Positions 45,507 through 55,059 are shown, numbered from the stretch's first letter. The stretch is 64,000 nt of DNA from Devosia lacusdianchii (GCF_022429625.1 NZ_CP092483.1:3534001-3598000), one strand, 5' to 3'. Notes: generated by a model from the letters alone, not told the origin. Program-made: numbers and translations.

Positions 45507-46350
45507 GCCAGAACCTCGTCGAAATCGACAACCTCCACATCGCGTTCCCGCGCGAAGACGGCTCCTATGCCGATGCCGTGCGGGGCGTGAACCTCTCGCT
45601 CGGCCGCGAAAAGCTCGGCATTGTTGGCGAGTCTGGTTCCGGCAAAAGCCTGACCGGCCGCGCCCTCCTCGGCGTCCTGCCCAGCTATGCTCGCATCAGC
45701 GTCGACAAGATGACCTTCGACGGCATCGACCTGACGACCGCCAACGCTCGCCTCCGCCGCTCGCTGCGCGGTGGCCGCATGGGCATGATCATGCAGGACC
45801 CCAAATTCTCGCTCAATCCGGTGATGCGCGTCGGCCTCCAGATCGTCGAAGCCATCCGCATCGGCGACCGCAAGCTCCCCAAGCGCGACGCCTACAAGCA
45901 GGCTCTCGCCATCCTCGAAGCCGTCCATATCCGCGACCCCGAACGCGTCTTCTCGCTCTATCCGCACGAACTCTCCGGCGGCATGGGCCAGCGCGTCATG
46001 ATCGCCATGATGGTGGTGCGGGAGCCCGACCTCTTGATCGCCGACGAACCCACCTCGGCCCTCGACGTCACCGTTCAGACCCAGGTCCTCGCGATCCTCG
46101 ACGAACTGGTCACCCGCCGCGGCATGGGCCTGATCTTCATCAGCCACGACCTGCGCCTGGTCTCCCGTTTCTGCGACCGCGTCATCGTCATGTATGCCGG
46201 CCGCATCGTCGAAACCCTCAAGGCCGACCGCCTCAACGAGGCCACCCACCCCTATACCCAGGGCCTGCTCGCGTGCCTCCCCACCATTGACGGCCCGCTC
46301 GATCCGCTCCCGGTGCTCAAGCGCGACGCCGCCTGGCTGGAGGCTCGCCC

Positions 46351-46354
<4 letters not shown>
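45503..46354 (+). CDS. ABC transporter ATP-binding protein (DppD-like)
   Basis: 283 residues, shorter than normal DppD (about 325): Walker [14 protein letters not shown], signature [15 protein letters not shown], Walker [13 protein letters not shown] and switch FISHDLRLV are intact, but the C-terminal cap is brief and lacks the Cys motif. It overlaps both neighbours by 4 bases. Confidence 0.92.
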
Positions 46355-47070
<716 letters not shown>

Positions 47071-47309
47071 GGCCAGACCTTCAACACCCACGATGTCATT
47101 CCGGCGCAGGCCGGAATCCATGTCCGTTGCGCACCGCAACATCCAAGCGAACGGATAGCTCACACGCGGCACCTGATCGCCGCGACCAACTCTCCGTCCA
47201 TCGTCATTGCCCGGCTTGTCCGGGCAATCCAGCGGTATCGCGGCTCACACTGGACACCCCGAACAAGTCGGGTGGTGACGGCGCGTATGATGGGGCGGCC
47301 TGGCGGTGA
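47071..47309. repeat. Short palindromes (family B) in a gap without genes
   Basis: ATTCCGGC / GCCGGAAT with a 4-base loop (47098-47117) and ATTGCCCGG / CCGGGCAAT with a 5-base loop (47206-47228) are perfect hairpins of the TGTCATTCCGG / GTCATTGCCCGG kind. They lie between two convergent transcripts and may work as bidirectional terminators. Confidence 0.7.
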
Positions 47310-47906
47310 TCAAGCTCGCGGAGGGTTTACCGCCCCAATCACCAGCGCCGAAGTCACCTCCAGCCCGCGATCCTCGCGCACTGTTACACCCTCAGGCGGC
47401 ACATGCGCGTCCAGCCGTCGATCGCGCTCCCGGATCAACTCGGCAATCTCGCCTTCATAGCGCCGCAACACGGCCGTCAGCCAGCGGTTGACCAGATAGG
47501 ACGGCTTGGCCAGTTGCACGTCGAACCTGTCAAGCAGCGCAATCGTCGGCTCGGCCGCCAGCCAATTGTCGCCCACCACCCATTGGTTGACCGTGAACAG
47601 CCGGTGCAGCCGCCCGAACGCATCAACGCCCACCGCCACTACATGATGCACCGGCCCCTTGGCTCCCTCCGGCCGCACAAAGCAATGGAAATGCCCATGC
47701 TCGACGCCATCTGCCGCCGGCACATGGCAGTGGTAATACCATTGCGCTCCGCTATTGGGGTCGAACACATCGCCAGCGGGATAATGCGACCACGCCTCCA
47801 CCGGCGCGTCGCGCAACGTTTCACGCAACACGTTCTCGCCCGACTTGGCGAGAATAGCCTCGCAGAAGGCAATTTCCTGCGCGGCTCTTTGCTGGTCCTC
47901 GGTCAC
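47310..47906 (-). CDS. His/Cys-rich hypothetical protein in the YeeE operon
   Basis: 198 residues. Notable run: WYYHCHVPAADG (His59, Cys60, His61) followed by VEHGHFHCFV (His70, His72, His74, Cys75) and VHHVV (His87, His88). Seven histidines and two cysteines within 30 residues imply a metal centre. No signal peptide, so it is cytoplasmic. GTG start at 47906 has AGGGG upstream and follows the Cys-repeat gene by 8 bases. I have no certain family; homologues in this group are uncharacterised (possibly DUF6969). Confidence 0.75.
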   Translation of the reverse strand: MTEDQQRAAQEIAFCEAILAKSGENVLRETLRDAPVEAWSHYPAGDVFDPNSGAQWYYHCHVPAADGVEHGHFHCFVRPEGAKGPVHHVVAVGVDAFGRLHRLFTVNQWVVGDNWLAAEPTIALLDRFDVQLAKPSYLVNRWLTAVLRRYEGEIAELIRERDRRLDAHVPPEGVTVREDRGLEVTSALVIGAVNPPRA

Positions 47907-47914
47907 GTCAGCCC

Positions 47915-48226
47915 CTATTGCGCGCCGGCCGCGCAGGGGTTCACAGCAGCACAAGGCGCCGCCGCGGCGCAAGGGGCGCTGGCCGCGCAGGGGCTAGCCA
48001 CCGGAGCCGGTGCTCCCGCCGCGCAGGGATTGCCCACCGCCGCCGGTGCCCCAGCAGCGCAGGGATTGCCCGCGGCACACGGATTACCCGCAGCGCAGGG
48101 ATTGGCGGCCGCAGCCGCCGGCACGGGTGCCGGCGCACGACTATTGGCCGCCACATGGTCTGCCGCCACCGCAGCCGTTGCCAGCAATGCCGCCGCCCCG
48201 AAAAGAAGAGTGTTGCGCGCGCTCAT
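47915..48226 (-). CDS. Secreted Cys-rich repeat protein (eight P-C-A-A repeats)
   Basis: 103 residues. Signal peptide (NTLLFGAAALLATAAVAA, cut near residue 22), an Ala/Pro-rich linker, then eight units of P-C-A-A, first as three perfect NPCAAG hexads, then NPCAAG, SPCAAS, APCAAA, APCAAV, NPCAAG. The regular spacing resembles the NPCAAK/NPCAAG proteins of unknown function in proteobacteria. Eight evenly spaced thiols suggest metal binding, disulfide buffering or persulfide carriage in the periplasm. Start overlaps the YeeE stop by 4 bases (ATGA). Confidence 0.8.
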   Translation of the reverse strand: MSARNTLLFGAAALLATAAVAADHVAANSRAPAPVPAAAAANPCAAGNPCAAGNPCAAGAPAAVGNPCAAGAPAPVASPCAASAPCAAAAPCAAVNPCAAGAQ

Positions 48227-49434
48227 TTGGCTTTGAACCCATCCAGGCCGAACACCGGGCGCAAGGCGATGCCGCCAAAACTGCCCACAAAAGCCGCCGC
48301 AAACCACAGCCAGCCATGCACGCTGCCCGAGGCGATGCCGCTGAACAGGGCCCCGATATTGCAGCCGAACGACAGCCGCGCGCCATAGCCCATCAGCACG
48401 CCGCCGATTGCCGCCGCCAGCAGCGACAGGAACGGCAAAGCCGCCTTGGGCGCGAACTTGCCGGCCAATCCGGCCGCCAGCGCCGCGCCCAGGATCAGCC
48501 CGAAATCCATCACCGATGTCGTGTCTTCGAGCACGCTCGCCTGCAGCGCCTGCGCCTGCGCCGGCCAGGTCCAGAATTCCCAGCTTGCCACCGGCACGCC
48601 CACCGCCTGCGCGATCTTGGCACCCCAGAGGCCGAAGCCATAGGTGATCGACCACGGATGTCCCGCCACCAGCAACGTCAGCACATTGAGCCCGGCCAGG
48701 ACCAGCCCGGCGCCCACCAGCGGCCATGGTCCGCGCGTCAGCCGCACCCAGCCGCGATTGGCCGGCGCCTTGGCCTGCTCAAGCCCGCCATGCGCCCGCC
48801 GCTCGATCCACACCGTCACCAGTGCCACGAGGCCGAGGCCGGCAAAAGTCACGACCAGCGCCAGCGGCACACCGAGGCTTTGCCCCAGGCTGATAGCCGG
48901 CAGTGAGGGCTGCGTCAGCCAGAACGGCAGATGCGCCGTACCCAGCAGCGCCCCAACGATGAAGAATACTAGCGTCACCAGCATGCGGGCACTGCCCCCG
49001 CCCACCGTAAACAGCGTGCCCGAGCCGCATCCGCCGCCCAATTGCATACCCAGTCCGAACAGGGCTGCGCCAAACAGCACCGATACGCCGACCGGCGCCG
49101 TCGCGCCCACCAGCGGCTGCCCGAAGGGATTGCCCAGCGTCAGCAGCGGAATGAACACCGCCGCCGCCACGGCGATCATCAGCATCTGCGCCCGCACCGC
49201 ATTGCCGCGCCTTTCAGCCACCAGCCGGCGCCAGCCGCCGGTAAAGCCGAACGACGCGTGATAGAGCGTCAGCCCCAGCAAGGCGCCGATCACGAACAAA
49301 GCCGCCTGCCGCAGATCGACAAGCTGCCAGATCACCAGCGCGCCCGCGACGATACCCAGCCCGGCGACCAGCACCGGTCCACGATCGAGCGGAATACCCA
49401 CGGGCCGCAATTGCCCGGCCGTCATATCGGTCAT
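48223..49434 (-). CDS. YeeE/YedE family sulfur-compound transporter (TsuA-like)
   Basis: 403 residues with about nine spans. The two conserved cores LGGGCGSGTLFTVGGGSARM and LSFGCNIGALFSGIASGS carry the cysteines that bind and relay thiosulfate in the TsuA/YeeE structure. It is the long form with both repeats in one chain. It likely moves thiosulfate or another sulfane-sulfur compound across the membrane. ATG 49434 is used. The preceding rhodanese gene is 70 bases away with a hairpin between. Confidence 0.87.
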   Translation of the reverse strand: MTDMTAGQLRPVGIPLDRGPVLVAGLGIVAGALVIWQLVDLRQAALFVIGALLGLTLYHASFGFTGGWRRLVAERRGNAVRAQMLMIAVAAAVFIPLLTLGNPFGQPLVGATAPVGVSVLFGAALFGLGMQLGGGCGSGTLFTVGGGSARMLVTLVFFIVGALLGTAHLPFWLTQPSLPAISLGQSLGVPLALVVTFAGLGLVALVTVWIERRAHGGLEQAKAPANRGWVRLTRGPWPLVGAGLVLAGLNVLTLLVAGHPWSITYGFGLWGAKIAQAVGVPVASWEFWTWPAQAQALQASVLEDTTSVMDFGLILGAALAAGLAGKFAPKAALPFLSLLAAAIGGVLMGYGARLSFGCNIGALFSGIASGSVHGWLWFAAAFVGSFGGIALRPVFGLDGFKAK

Positions 49435-49456
49435 CGTATCCCCAAACAAAATAGCA

Positions 49457-49484
49457 CTGCCCGGGCCATAACCAGCCCGGGCAG
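49457..49484 (-). terminator. Hairpin between the rhodanese and YeeE genes
   Basis: Perfect 10-bp stem CTGCCCGGGC / GCCCGGGCAG with an 8-base loop, 20 bases after the rhodanese stop. A CTATTTTGTTTG stretch follows on the minus-strand transcript, giving a weak U-run. It may act as an attenuator, giving more rhodanese than transporter. Confidence 0.7.
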
Positions 49485-49504
49485 ATCAACCTATAACAAT
49501 CAGA

Positions 49505-50422
49505 TCAGTTGGTGACGACAGGGCGCGCCGGATCGGCAGTCCACTCAGCCATCGAGCCGTCATAGAGGCGCACATTCTCCAGCCCCTCGACTTCCGACAG
49601 ACCGAACCAGGCGATCGATGCCAGGTGGCCGGTATTGCAGAAGGCGATGAAGTCCGACTTGCCGCCGACGCCGGCCGCCTCAGCAAGCTGGGCAATGGTC
49701 TCGGGGCTGGCAAACGAGGCGTTCTGTGCGTCATAGAACTTGTCGAAATTGATGTTCACCGCGGTCGGGATATGGCCCAGCGTCTGCACGGTATTGGTCT
49801 TTTCCTGGCCGATGAACTGCGCCACCGAGCGCGCGTCGACCAGGTTGGCATCGCCGGCGATCGCCGCCTCGACTTCGGCCACCTCGGCCAGCAGCTCGGG
49901 GCGGAACTCGGCCTTGAAGTCACCCGGCGTCACCGCCGCGACCTCGGTCGAAACTTCGCCATTGGCCTTGGTCCAGCCCGCCCAGCCACCATCGAGAATG
50001 GTCACTGCGTCGTGGCCCAGCACCTTGAAGGTCCAGTAGACACGGGTCGCGCCGCCGAACTCGGACGCATTGGTGCCGGCCGGTACGATCACCACCTGGC
50101 TGTCTTCATTGACCCCGAGCGCGGCAATGCTCGCCTCGATCTGTTCGACCGGCGGCAGCATGCCCGGAATATTGTTGACGGTCGTGCGCCAGCCGGCTTC
50201 CGAATAACGGGCGGCAACAGCGCCGGGCACGTGGCCGGCGGCATAGGCATCGACGCCTTCCACCACGTCGCGGATGTCGAGCACCACGAGGCTTTCATTG
50301 CCGAGGTTTTCGGTCAGCCAGGCCGCATCCACCAGTGGCTTGTCGGTCAGTCGTTCGGCATGGGCGGCACCGGTCAGCAGCAGCCCGGCGACAGCAACGG
50401 CGCCAGCAAGATTCAAACGCAT
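49505..50422 (-). CDS. Secreted two-domain rhodanese (sulfurtransferase)
   Basis: 305 residues. Signal peptide (LAGAVAVAGLLLTGAAHA, cut near residue 22) and two rhodanese domains: N-terminal (about 26-155; LVVLDIRDVVEGVDAYAAGHVPGAV, its loop PAGTNASEF lacks Cys) and C-terminal with active Cys262 in AFCNTGHLASIAW. The loop CNTGHLA differs from the CRxGxR of TST but matches other periplasmic rhodaneses. It likely moves sulfane sulfur in the periplasm. ATG 50422 is chosen because it starts the signal peptide. Confidence 0.88.
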   Translation of the reverse strand: MRLNLAGAVAVAGLLLTGAAHAERLTDKPLVDAAWLTENLGNESLVVLDIRDVVEGVDAYAAGHVPGAVAARYSEAGWRTTVNNIPGMLPPVEQIEASIAALGVNEDSQVVIVPAGTNASEFGGATRVYWTFKVLGHDAVTILDGGWAGWTKANGEVSTEVAAVTPGDFKAEFRPELLAEVAEVEAAIAGDANLVDARSVAQFIGQEKTNTVQTLGHIPTAVNINFDKFYDAQNASFASPETIAQLAEAAGVGGKSDFIAFCNTGHLASIAWFGLSEVEGLENVRLYDGSMAEWTADPARPVVTN

Positions 50423-50518
50423 TCGAGCATCCTCATTGGAAATGGTCTTTGCCCCATTCTGCCACTTCCGTTCGCCGAAAGCGGCTGACAGGGACCCAAA
50501 GCGCGGCGTCGCGATAAA

Positions 50519-50543
50519 AAATCTATCCAATCGGTAGAGATTT
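50519..50543. promoter_or_regulatory. Inverted repeat in the rhodanese/thioredoxin divergent region
   Basis: AAATCT (50519-50524) and AGATTT (50538-50543) flank a 13-base centre; the near-palindrome is ATC...GAT-like and suits a LysR-type or OxyR-like site. It lies 97 bases before rhodanese and 90 before thioredoxin. No adjacent regulator gene is present. Confidence 0.45.
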
Positions 50544-50632
50544 GAACGAAGAATTGTTCCTTTGCCACGATGGGCTTGCGCCTCCGCTGGGGTAATACTG
50601 CCGGTCACACACCGATTGCCCAGGCTGGTCCC

Positions 50633-51049
50633 ATGCGTTCCCTCCTTCGCCTTGTCGTCATCGCCATCCTGTCGCTGGCTGCGATCCCCACCTTCGCCCA
50701 GACCACGGCGCCGGCGACCGAGCAGGCCGAGCCACGCGCCACCGTGCTAAGCTTTGAGAGCGAAGCGCAGGTCAATGCCCTGGCCGCCGAGGGCAAGACC
50801 GTCGTGTTCTTCTTTGCCGCCTGGTGCCCCAATTGCCGCGCCACCGTGGCCGAACTCAATAGCCGCTGGGCCGAGGTCAATCCCGACCTCACCCTTGTCA
50901 TCGCCGATTACGATAAGGAAAGCGCGCTCAAGGGCAAATATGGCGTGACCTATCAGGACACCTTCGTCCTGCTCGACACCACCGGCGCCGCCATCAAGTC
51001 GTGGAACAGCGGCGGCGTCGACGGCCTCAACGCCAATAGCGCCAGCTAG
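50633..51049 (+). CDS. Secreted thioredoxin-like protein
   Basis: 138 residues. Signal peptide (LLRLVVIAILSLAAIPTFA, cut near residue 22) and a thioredoxin fold with active-site Cys65-Pro-Asn-Cys68 (FFAAWCPNC). The C-terminal part is short. It follows the pattern of TlpA/DsbE-type periplasmic reductants and is two bases from ccdA, which would supply electrons. ATG 50633 is chosen for the signal peptide. Confidence 0.87.
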   Translation: MRSLLRLVVIAILSLAAIPTFAQTTAPATEQAEPRATVLSFESEAQVNALAAEGKTVVFFFAAWCPNCRATVAELNSRWAEVNPDLTLVIADYDKESALKGKYGVTYQDTFVLLDTTGAAIKSWNSGGVDGLNANSAS

Positions 51050-51051
51050 AC

Positions 51052-51774
51052 ATGCTGCTGACCATTGGTTTTGCCTTTCTCGCCGGCATCATCACGGTGC
51101 TGTCGCCCTGCGTGCTGCCGCTGCTGCCGGTCATCCTCGCCAGCGCTGCGCAGGAGGGAAAGGCGCGGCCGATCGGCCTCATCATCGGCTTCGTCGGCGC
51201 CTTTACCGCGGCGACGCTTGCCCTCAGCTTCCTGGTCCGCGCGCTCGGCGTGCCGCCCGATCTCAACCGCATCCTCGCCGGCGCGGTGCTGATCGCGCTC
51301 GGCCTCGTCCTCGCCATTCCGCAATTCCACCTTGCCTTCGAGCGCCTCGCCGGCGCCCTCGCCTCCCGCGCCCCCGCCGGTGGCCCTTCCTCAGGCTTCG
51401 GTGGCGGCCTGGCCGTCGGCGCCGGCCTCGGGCTGGCCTGGAGCCCCTGCGTCGGCCCCATCATGGCCGCCGTCATCACGCTGGCGCTCAACCAGCAGGT
51501 CGATGCCGGCGCCATCGCCGTCACCCTCGCCTTTTCACTCGGCACCGCCCTGCCCATGGCCGCCATCATGTTCGGCGGCCGCGCGCTGGTGCAGCGGCTC
51601 GGCTGGTTCACAAGACATGCCAATCGCATCCAGCAAGCCCTCGGACTGATCCTCGTCCTCACCGGCCTCGCCATCTTCCTTGGCTGGGACCGGCAAATTC
51701 AGATCCTGCTGCTCACCTGGTTCCCCGATTGGGAACTCGCTCTGACCGGCTGGGAACCGCGCCCCACGCGCTAG
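51052..51774 (+). CDS. CcdA/DsbD-family membrane electron carrier
   Basis: 240 residues, six spans. Conserved Cys20 in TVLSPCVLPLLPV and Cys133 in LAWSPCVGPIMAA are the redox pair that carries electrons from cytoplasmic thioredoxin to periplasmic thiols. It is directly behind the thioredoxin gene, a natural partner. The role could be cytochrome c maturation, but no ccm or tlpA-type genes are near; supplying the sulfur module with reductant is inferred. Confidence 0.9.
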   Translation: MLLTIGFAFLAGIITVLSPCVLPLLPVILASAAQEGKARPIGLIIGFVGAFTAATLALSFLVRALGVPPDLNRILAGAVLIALGLVLAIPQFHLAFERLAGALASRAPAGGPSSGFGGGLAVGAGLGLAWSPCVGPIMAAVITLALNQQVDAGAIAVTLAFSLGTALPMAAIMFGGRALVQRLGWFTRHANRIQQALGLILVLTGLAIFLGWDRQIQILLLTWFPDWELALTGWEPRPTR

Positions 51775-51905
51775 CCGCGACACCTGTGAGTCCGCTGTGC
51801 TGCTTTTCCCGAATCGGCGCTGTCAGTGCTAACAGTGTGCTAACCAATTCGCCGTGTGTGTGCCTCCCGATTGACCGGGACGTGACCCGCCAATCCGGAG
51901 ACCCG

Positions 51906-53414
51906 ATGAAGGTAGCAATCGACATGGGCGCAACCACGGGCGCCGCGCCCGCGACGCTCGATCTCGAGGAATTGCTCGCCACGCGTCTGCTCGTCCAGGG
52001 TAATTCCGGCTCCGGCAAGTCGCACCTTCTGCGCCGCCTGCTCGAACAATCGGCCCCATGGGTGCAGCAATGCATCATCGATCCTGAGGGTGATTTCACA
52101 ACGCTGTCAGAGCGCTACGGCCACACCGTGGTCGACGCCACCCGCACCGAAGCCGAGCTCACCCGCATCGCCGCCCGCGTCCGCCAGCACCGCGTCTCGG
52201 TCGTGCTCAACCTCGAAGGGCTCGACGTCGAGCAGCAGATGCGCGCCGCCGCTGCCTTCCTCGGCGGCATGTTCGATGCCGATCGCGACTACTGGTACCC
52301 CGTCCTCGTCGTCGTCGACGAAGCCCAGCTCTTCGCCCCGGCCGCCGCGGGCGAGGTATCTGACGAAGCACGCAAATTGTCGCTCGGTGCCATGACCAAC
52401 CTCATGTGCCGCGGCCGCAAGCGCGGCCTGGCCGGCGTCATCGCCACCCAGCGCCTCGCCAAGCTGGCTAAGAACGTCGCCGCCGAAGCCTCCAACTTCC
52501 TGATGGGCCGCACTTTTCTCGATATCGACATGGCCCGCGCCGCCGACCTGTTGGGCATGGAAAAACGCCAGGCCGAGCAGTTCCGCGACCTCGCCCGCGG
52601 CCACTTCGTCGCCCTCGGCCCCGCCATTTCCCGCCGTCCTTTGCCGGTCACCATCGGCGCCGTCGAAACCTCGGCCCGCTCCACCAGCCCCAAGCTCGTA
52701 CCCTTCGAAGCGCCCGTCGACGCCGCCGACCTGATCTTCACCGCCACGGCCGAAGAGCAGGCCCGCCCCATCACGCGCCGCCCAGCGCCACCGCCGCCAC
52801 CCTCGACCAATGAGCTGCTGGCCCAACTGTCCCGCGCTCGTCCCGAGGCCGAAGCCGCGCCGCAAACCCTGTTTCCCGAGATCGACGAAGCCGAGCGCGA
52901 CGCCCAGATCGATGCCATCATGGCCGAACTCCTGGGTGATCCCGACGCCAGCTTCCGCACCGTCGCCGTGCTCTATCAGGATTTCCTCGTCCGTTGCCGC
53001 ATCCGCCGCGTCCCCGGTGAGCCCCCCGCCTTGCCAGCCTTCAAGCGCAAACTCGCCGTCGCCCGCGTCGCCCCCGACAGCGAAACCGCCAGCAGCGACG
53101 CCTGGCAGCAAGCGCTGACCATGTCCGAAGCCCTGACCGAGGACGTACAGGGTGTCTTCCTGGTGCTGGCGCAGGCCGCCGTCACCTCAGCCCCCTGCCC
53201 CTCCGACGCCACCCTGGCCCGCCTCTACGGCACCCACTCCGCCAGCCGCGCCCGGCGTCTCCTGACCTGGTTCGAAGAACGCGGCCTCCTGGTCGTCCGC
53301 CTCGACTTCCGCAACAACCGCGTCGTGGCATTTCCGGATCTGGGCGCGGAGACGGCCCCCGGCGATCCCAATGGGCCTGATGCCATGGTGGATGTACGCG
53401 GCGCGGCGGAATAA
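51906..53414 (+). CDS. HerA/FtsK-like ATPase (DUF87 family)
   Basis: 502 residues. Walker A at about 32-40 (GNSGSGKSH), Walker B LVVVDEAQLF (about 142-151), arginine-finger region ATQRLAKLAKNVAAEASNFLMGRTFLDIDMARAADLLGM. These fit HerA-type DNA translocases. The C-terminal third (from about 300) is Pro-rich, then has a winged-helix-like part (LARLYGTHSASRARRLLTWFEERGLLVVRLD). No NurA nuclease gene is adjacent. ATG 51906 has GGAGA upstream. Often annotated as an ATP-binding protein of unknown role. Confidence 0.82.
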   Translation: MKVAIDMGATTGAAPATLDLEELLATRLLVQGNSGSGKSHLLRRLLEQSAPWVQQCIIDPEGDFTTLSERYGHTVVDATRTEAELTRIAARVRQHRVSVVLNLEGLDVEQQMRAAAAFLGGMFDADRDYWYPVLVVVDEAQLFAPAAAGEVSDEARKLSLGAMTNLMCRGRKRGLAGVIATQRLAKLAKNVAAEASNFLMGRTFLDIDMARAADLLGMEKRQAEQFRDLARGHFVALGPAISRRPLPVTIGAVETSARSTSPKLVPFEAPVDAADLIFTATAEEQARPITRRPAPPPPPSTNELLAQLSRARPEAEAAPQTLFPEIDEAERDAQIDAIMAELLGDPDASFRTVAVLYQDFLVRCRIRRVPGEPPALPAFKRKLAVARVAPDSETASSDAWQQALTMSEALTEDVQGVFLVLAQAAVTSAPCPSDATLARLYGTHSASRARRLLTWFEERGLLVVRLDFRNNRVVAFPDLGAETAPGDPNGPDAMVDVRGAAE

Positions 53415-53434
53415 GCGCTTCTACCGTCTCCCAG

Positions 53435-53518
53435 GGCGTCACCCGCGGGCTTGACCCGAGGGCTCTACACTTACCGAATGCAGAAAGTAAAACACCCCCG
53501 GGTCAAGCCCGGGGGTGA
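53435..53518. terminator. Inverted repeat, bidirectional terminator candidate between herA-like and tctA
   Basis: CGTCACCCGCGGGCTTGACC (53435-53454) and GGTCAAGCCCGGGGGTGACG (53499-53518) face each other and pair over nearly 20 bases; it is a family B element. It lies between convergent genes. Confidence 0.7.
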
Positions 53519-53544
53519 CGATCGTGGATATTGGTAGATGAGCC

Positions 53545-55050
53545 TCAATCCTCCTCTACAAACACCTCTTTGCGCTTCTTCCTGATGCTCGGCAGCACCG
53601 CGATCACTACCGCCAGCAGCGCCAATCCCAGCAGCGTCGCCGAAATCGGCCGCGTCACGAAGATCATCGGATCGCCGCGTGAGATAATCATCGCCCGCCG
53701 CAGATGCTCCTCCAGCAGCGGTCCGAGAACGAATCCCAGCAACAGCGGCGCCGGCTCGCAGCCGAAGCGGATCAGCACATAGCCAACCACCCCAAAGAAC
53801 GCGATCGCATAGACGTCGTAGATGTTCTGGTTGATCGAGAAACACCCGATACAGGCAAACAGCACGATGGCCGGAAACAGCGCCCGATAAGGGATGGATA
53901 GCATCTTCACCCACAGCCCGATCAGCGGCAGGTTGAGCAGCACCAAGAGGATATTGCCGATCCACATCGAGGCAATGATGCCCCAGAACAGCGCCGGCTG
54001 ATCGTTGATCACGTTCGGTCCGGGCGTAATGCCCTGGAGGATGAACGCACCCACCATCAGCGCCATCACAGGATGCGCCGGGATGCCCAGCGTCATCAGT
54101 GGAATGAACGAGGTCTGCGCCGCCGCATTATTCGCCGATTCCGGCCCCGCCACGCCCTCGATCGCGCCATGGCCGAATTCCTCAGGCGTCTTGCTTAGCC
54201 GCTTCTCGGTCGAATAGGACGCGAAGGACGAGAGGATATGCCCGCCCCCCGGCAGCACGCCGAGCAGCGATCCCAAGGCCGTTCCGCGCAGCACCGGGCC
54301 GATAATGCGCTTGAAGTCGTCCTTGGTAAGCCACAGATTCTTGACGGCCTTCACCATCACGTCGCGACCCTTCTCGTTTTCGAGATTGCGCAGGATTTCG
54401 GCCACGCCGAACACACCCACCGCCACCGAGACGAAGTTGAGACCCGAATAGAGCTCGCGAATACCGAAGGTGAAGCGCGGCTGGCCGGTATAGATATCCT
54501 GACCCACCATGCCGAGCAGCAGCCCCAGCACGATCATCGCCAATGCCTTGAGAATGGAACCATGCGCCAGCGCAATGGAGACCAGGAGGCCCAGCACGAT
54601 CAGCGCAAAATATTCCGGCGCCCCGAAGTTGAGCGCCGCTCGGGCAAGGGGCGGGGCGAAGAAAGCCAGCAGCAGCGTCGCCACCGTCCCCGCGAAGAAC
54701 GACCCCAGTGCCGCCGTCGCCAGAGCCGGGCCGGCGCGGCCCTTCTTGGCCATCTGATAGCCATCGATCGCCGTCACCGCCGACGAGCTCTCCCCGGGCA
54801 GGTTGATGAGGATCGCGGTGGTCGAACCACCGTACTGCGCGCCGTAATAGATACCGGCGAGCATGATCAGCGCCCCGGCCGGCGACAGCGAGAAGGTGAT
54901 CGGCAGCAGCATGGCGATGGTCGCCGTCGGCCCGATCCCGGGCAGCACGCCGACCAGCGTCCCCAGCAGCACCCCGATGAAGCAGTAGAGAATATTGATC
55001 GGGTCGAGCGCGACCGAAAAACCCAGGCCTAGTGATGCGATAATGTCCAT
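53545..55050 (-). CDS. tctA: Tripartite tricarboxylate transporter, large membrane subunit TctA
   Basis: 501 residues, about 11-12 spans. GVLLGTLVGVLPGIGPTATIAMLLPITF, GIYYGAQYGGSTTAILINLPGESSSAVTAIDGYQMAKKGRAG and GVLPGGGHILSSFASYSTEKRLSK are TctA signatures. Forms the channel with TctB for a substrate bound by TctC, driven by an ion gradient. It is the last gene of tctCBA. Confidence 0.95.
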   Translation of the reverse strand: MDIIASLGLGFSVALDPINILYCFIGVLLGTLVGVLPGIGPTATIAMLLPITFSLSPAGALIMLAGIYYGAQYGGSTTAILINLPGESSSAVTAIDGYQMAKKGRAGPALATAALGSFFAGTVATLLLAFFAPPLARAALNFGAPEYFALIVLGLLVSIALAHGSILKALAMIVLGLLLGMVGQDIYTGQPRFTFGIRELYSGLNFVSVAVGVFGVAEILRNLENEKGRDVMVKAVKNLWLTKDDFKRIIGPVLRGTALGSLLGVLPGGGHILSSFASYSTEKRLSKTPEEFGHGAIEGVAGPESANNAAAQTSFIPLMTLGIPAHPVMALMVGAFILQGITPGPNVINDQPALFWGIIASMWIGNILLVLLNLPLIGLWVKMLSIPYRALFPAIVLFACIGCFSINQNIYDVYAIAFFGVVGYVLIRFGCEPAPLLLGFVLGPLLEEHLRRAMIISRGDPMIFVTRPISATLLGLALLAVVIAVLPSIRKKRKEVFVEED

Positions 55051-55059
55051 GATCGGCTC

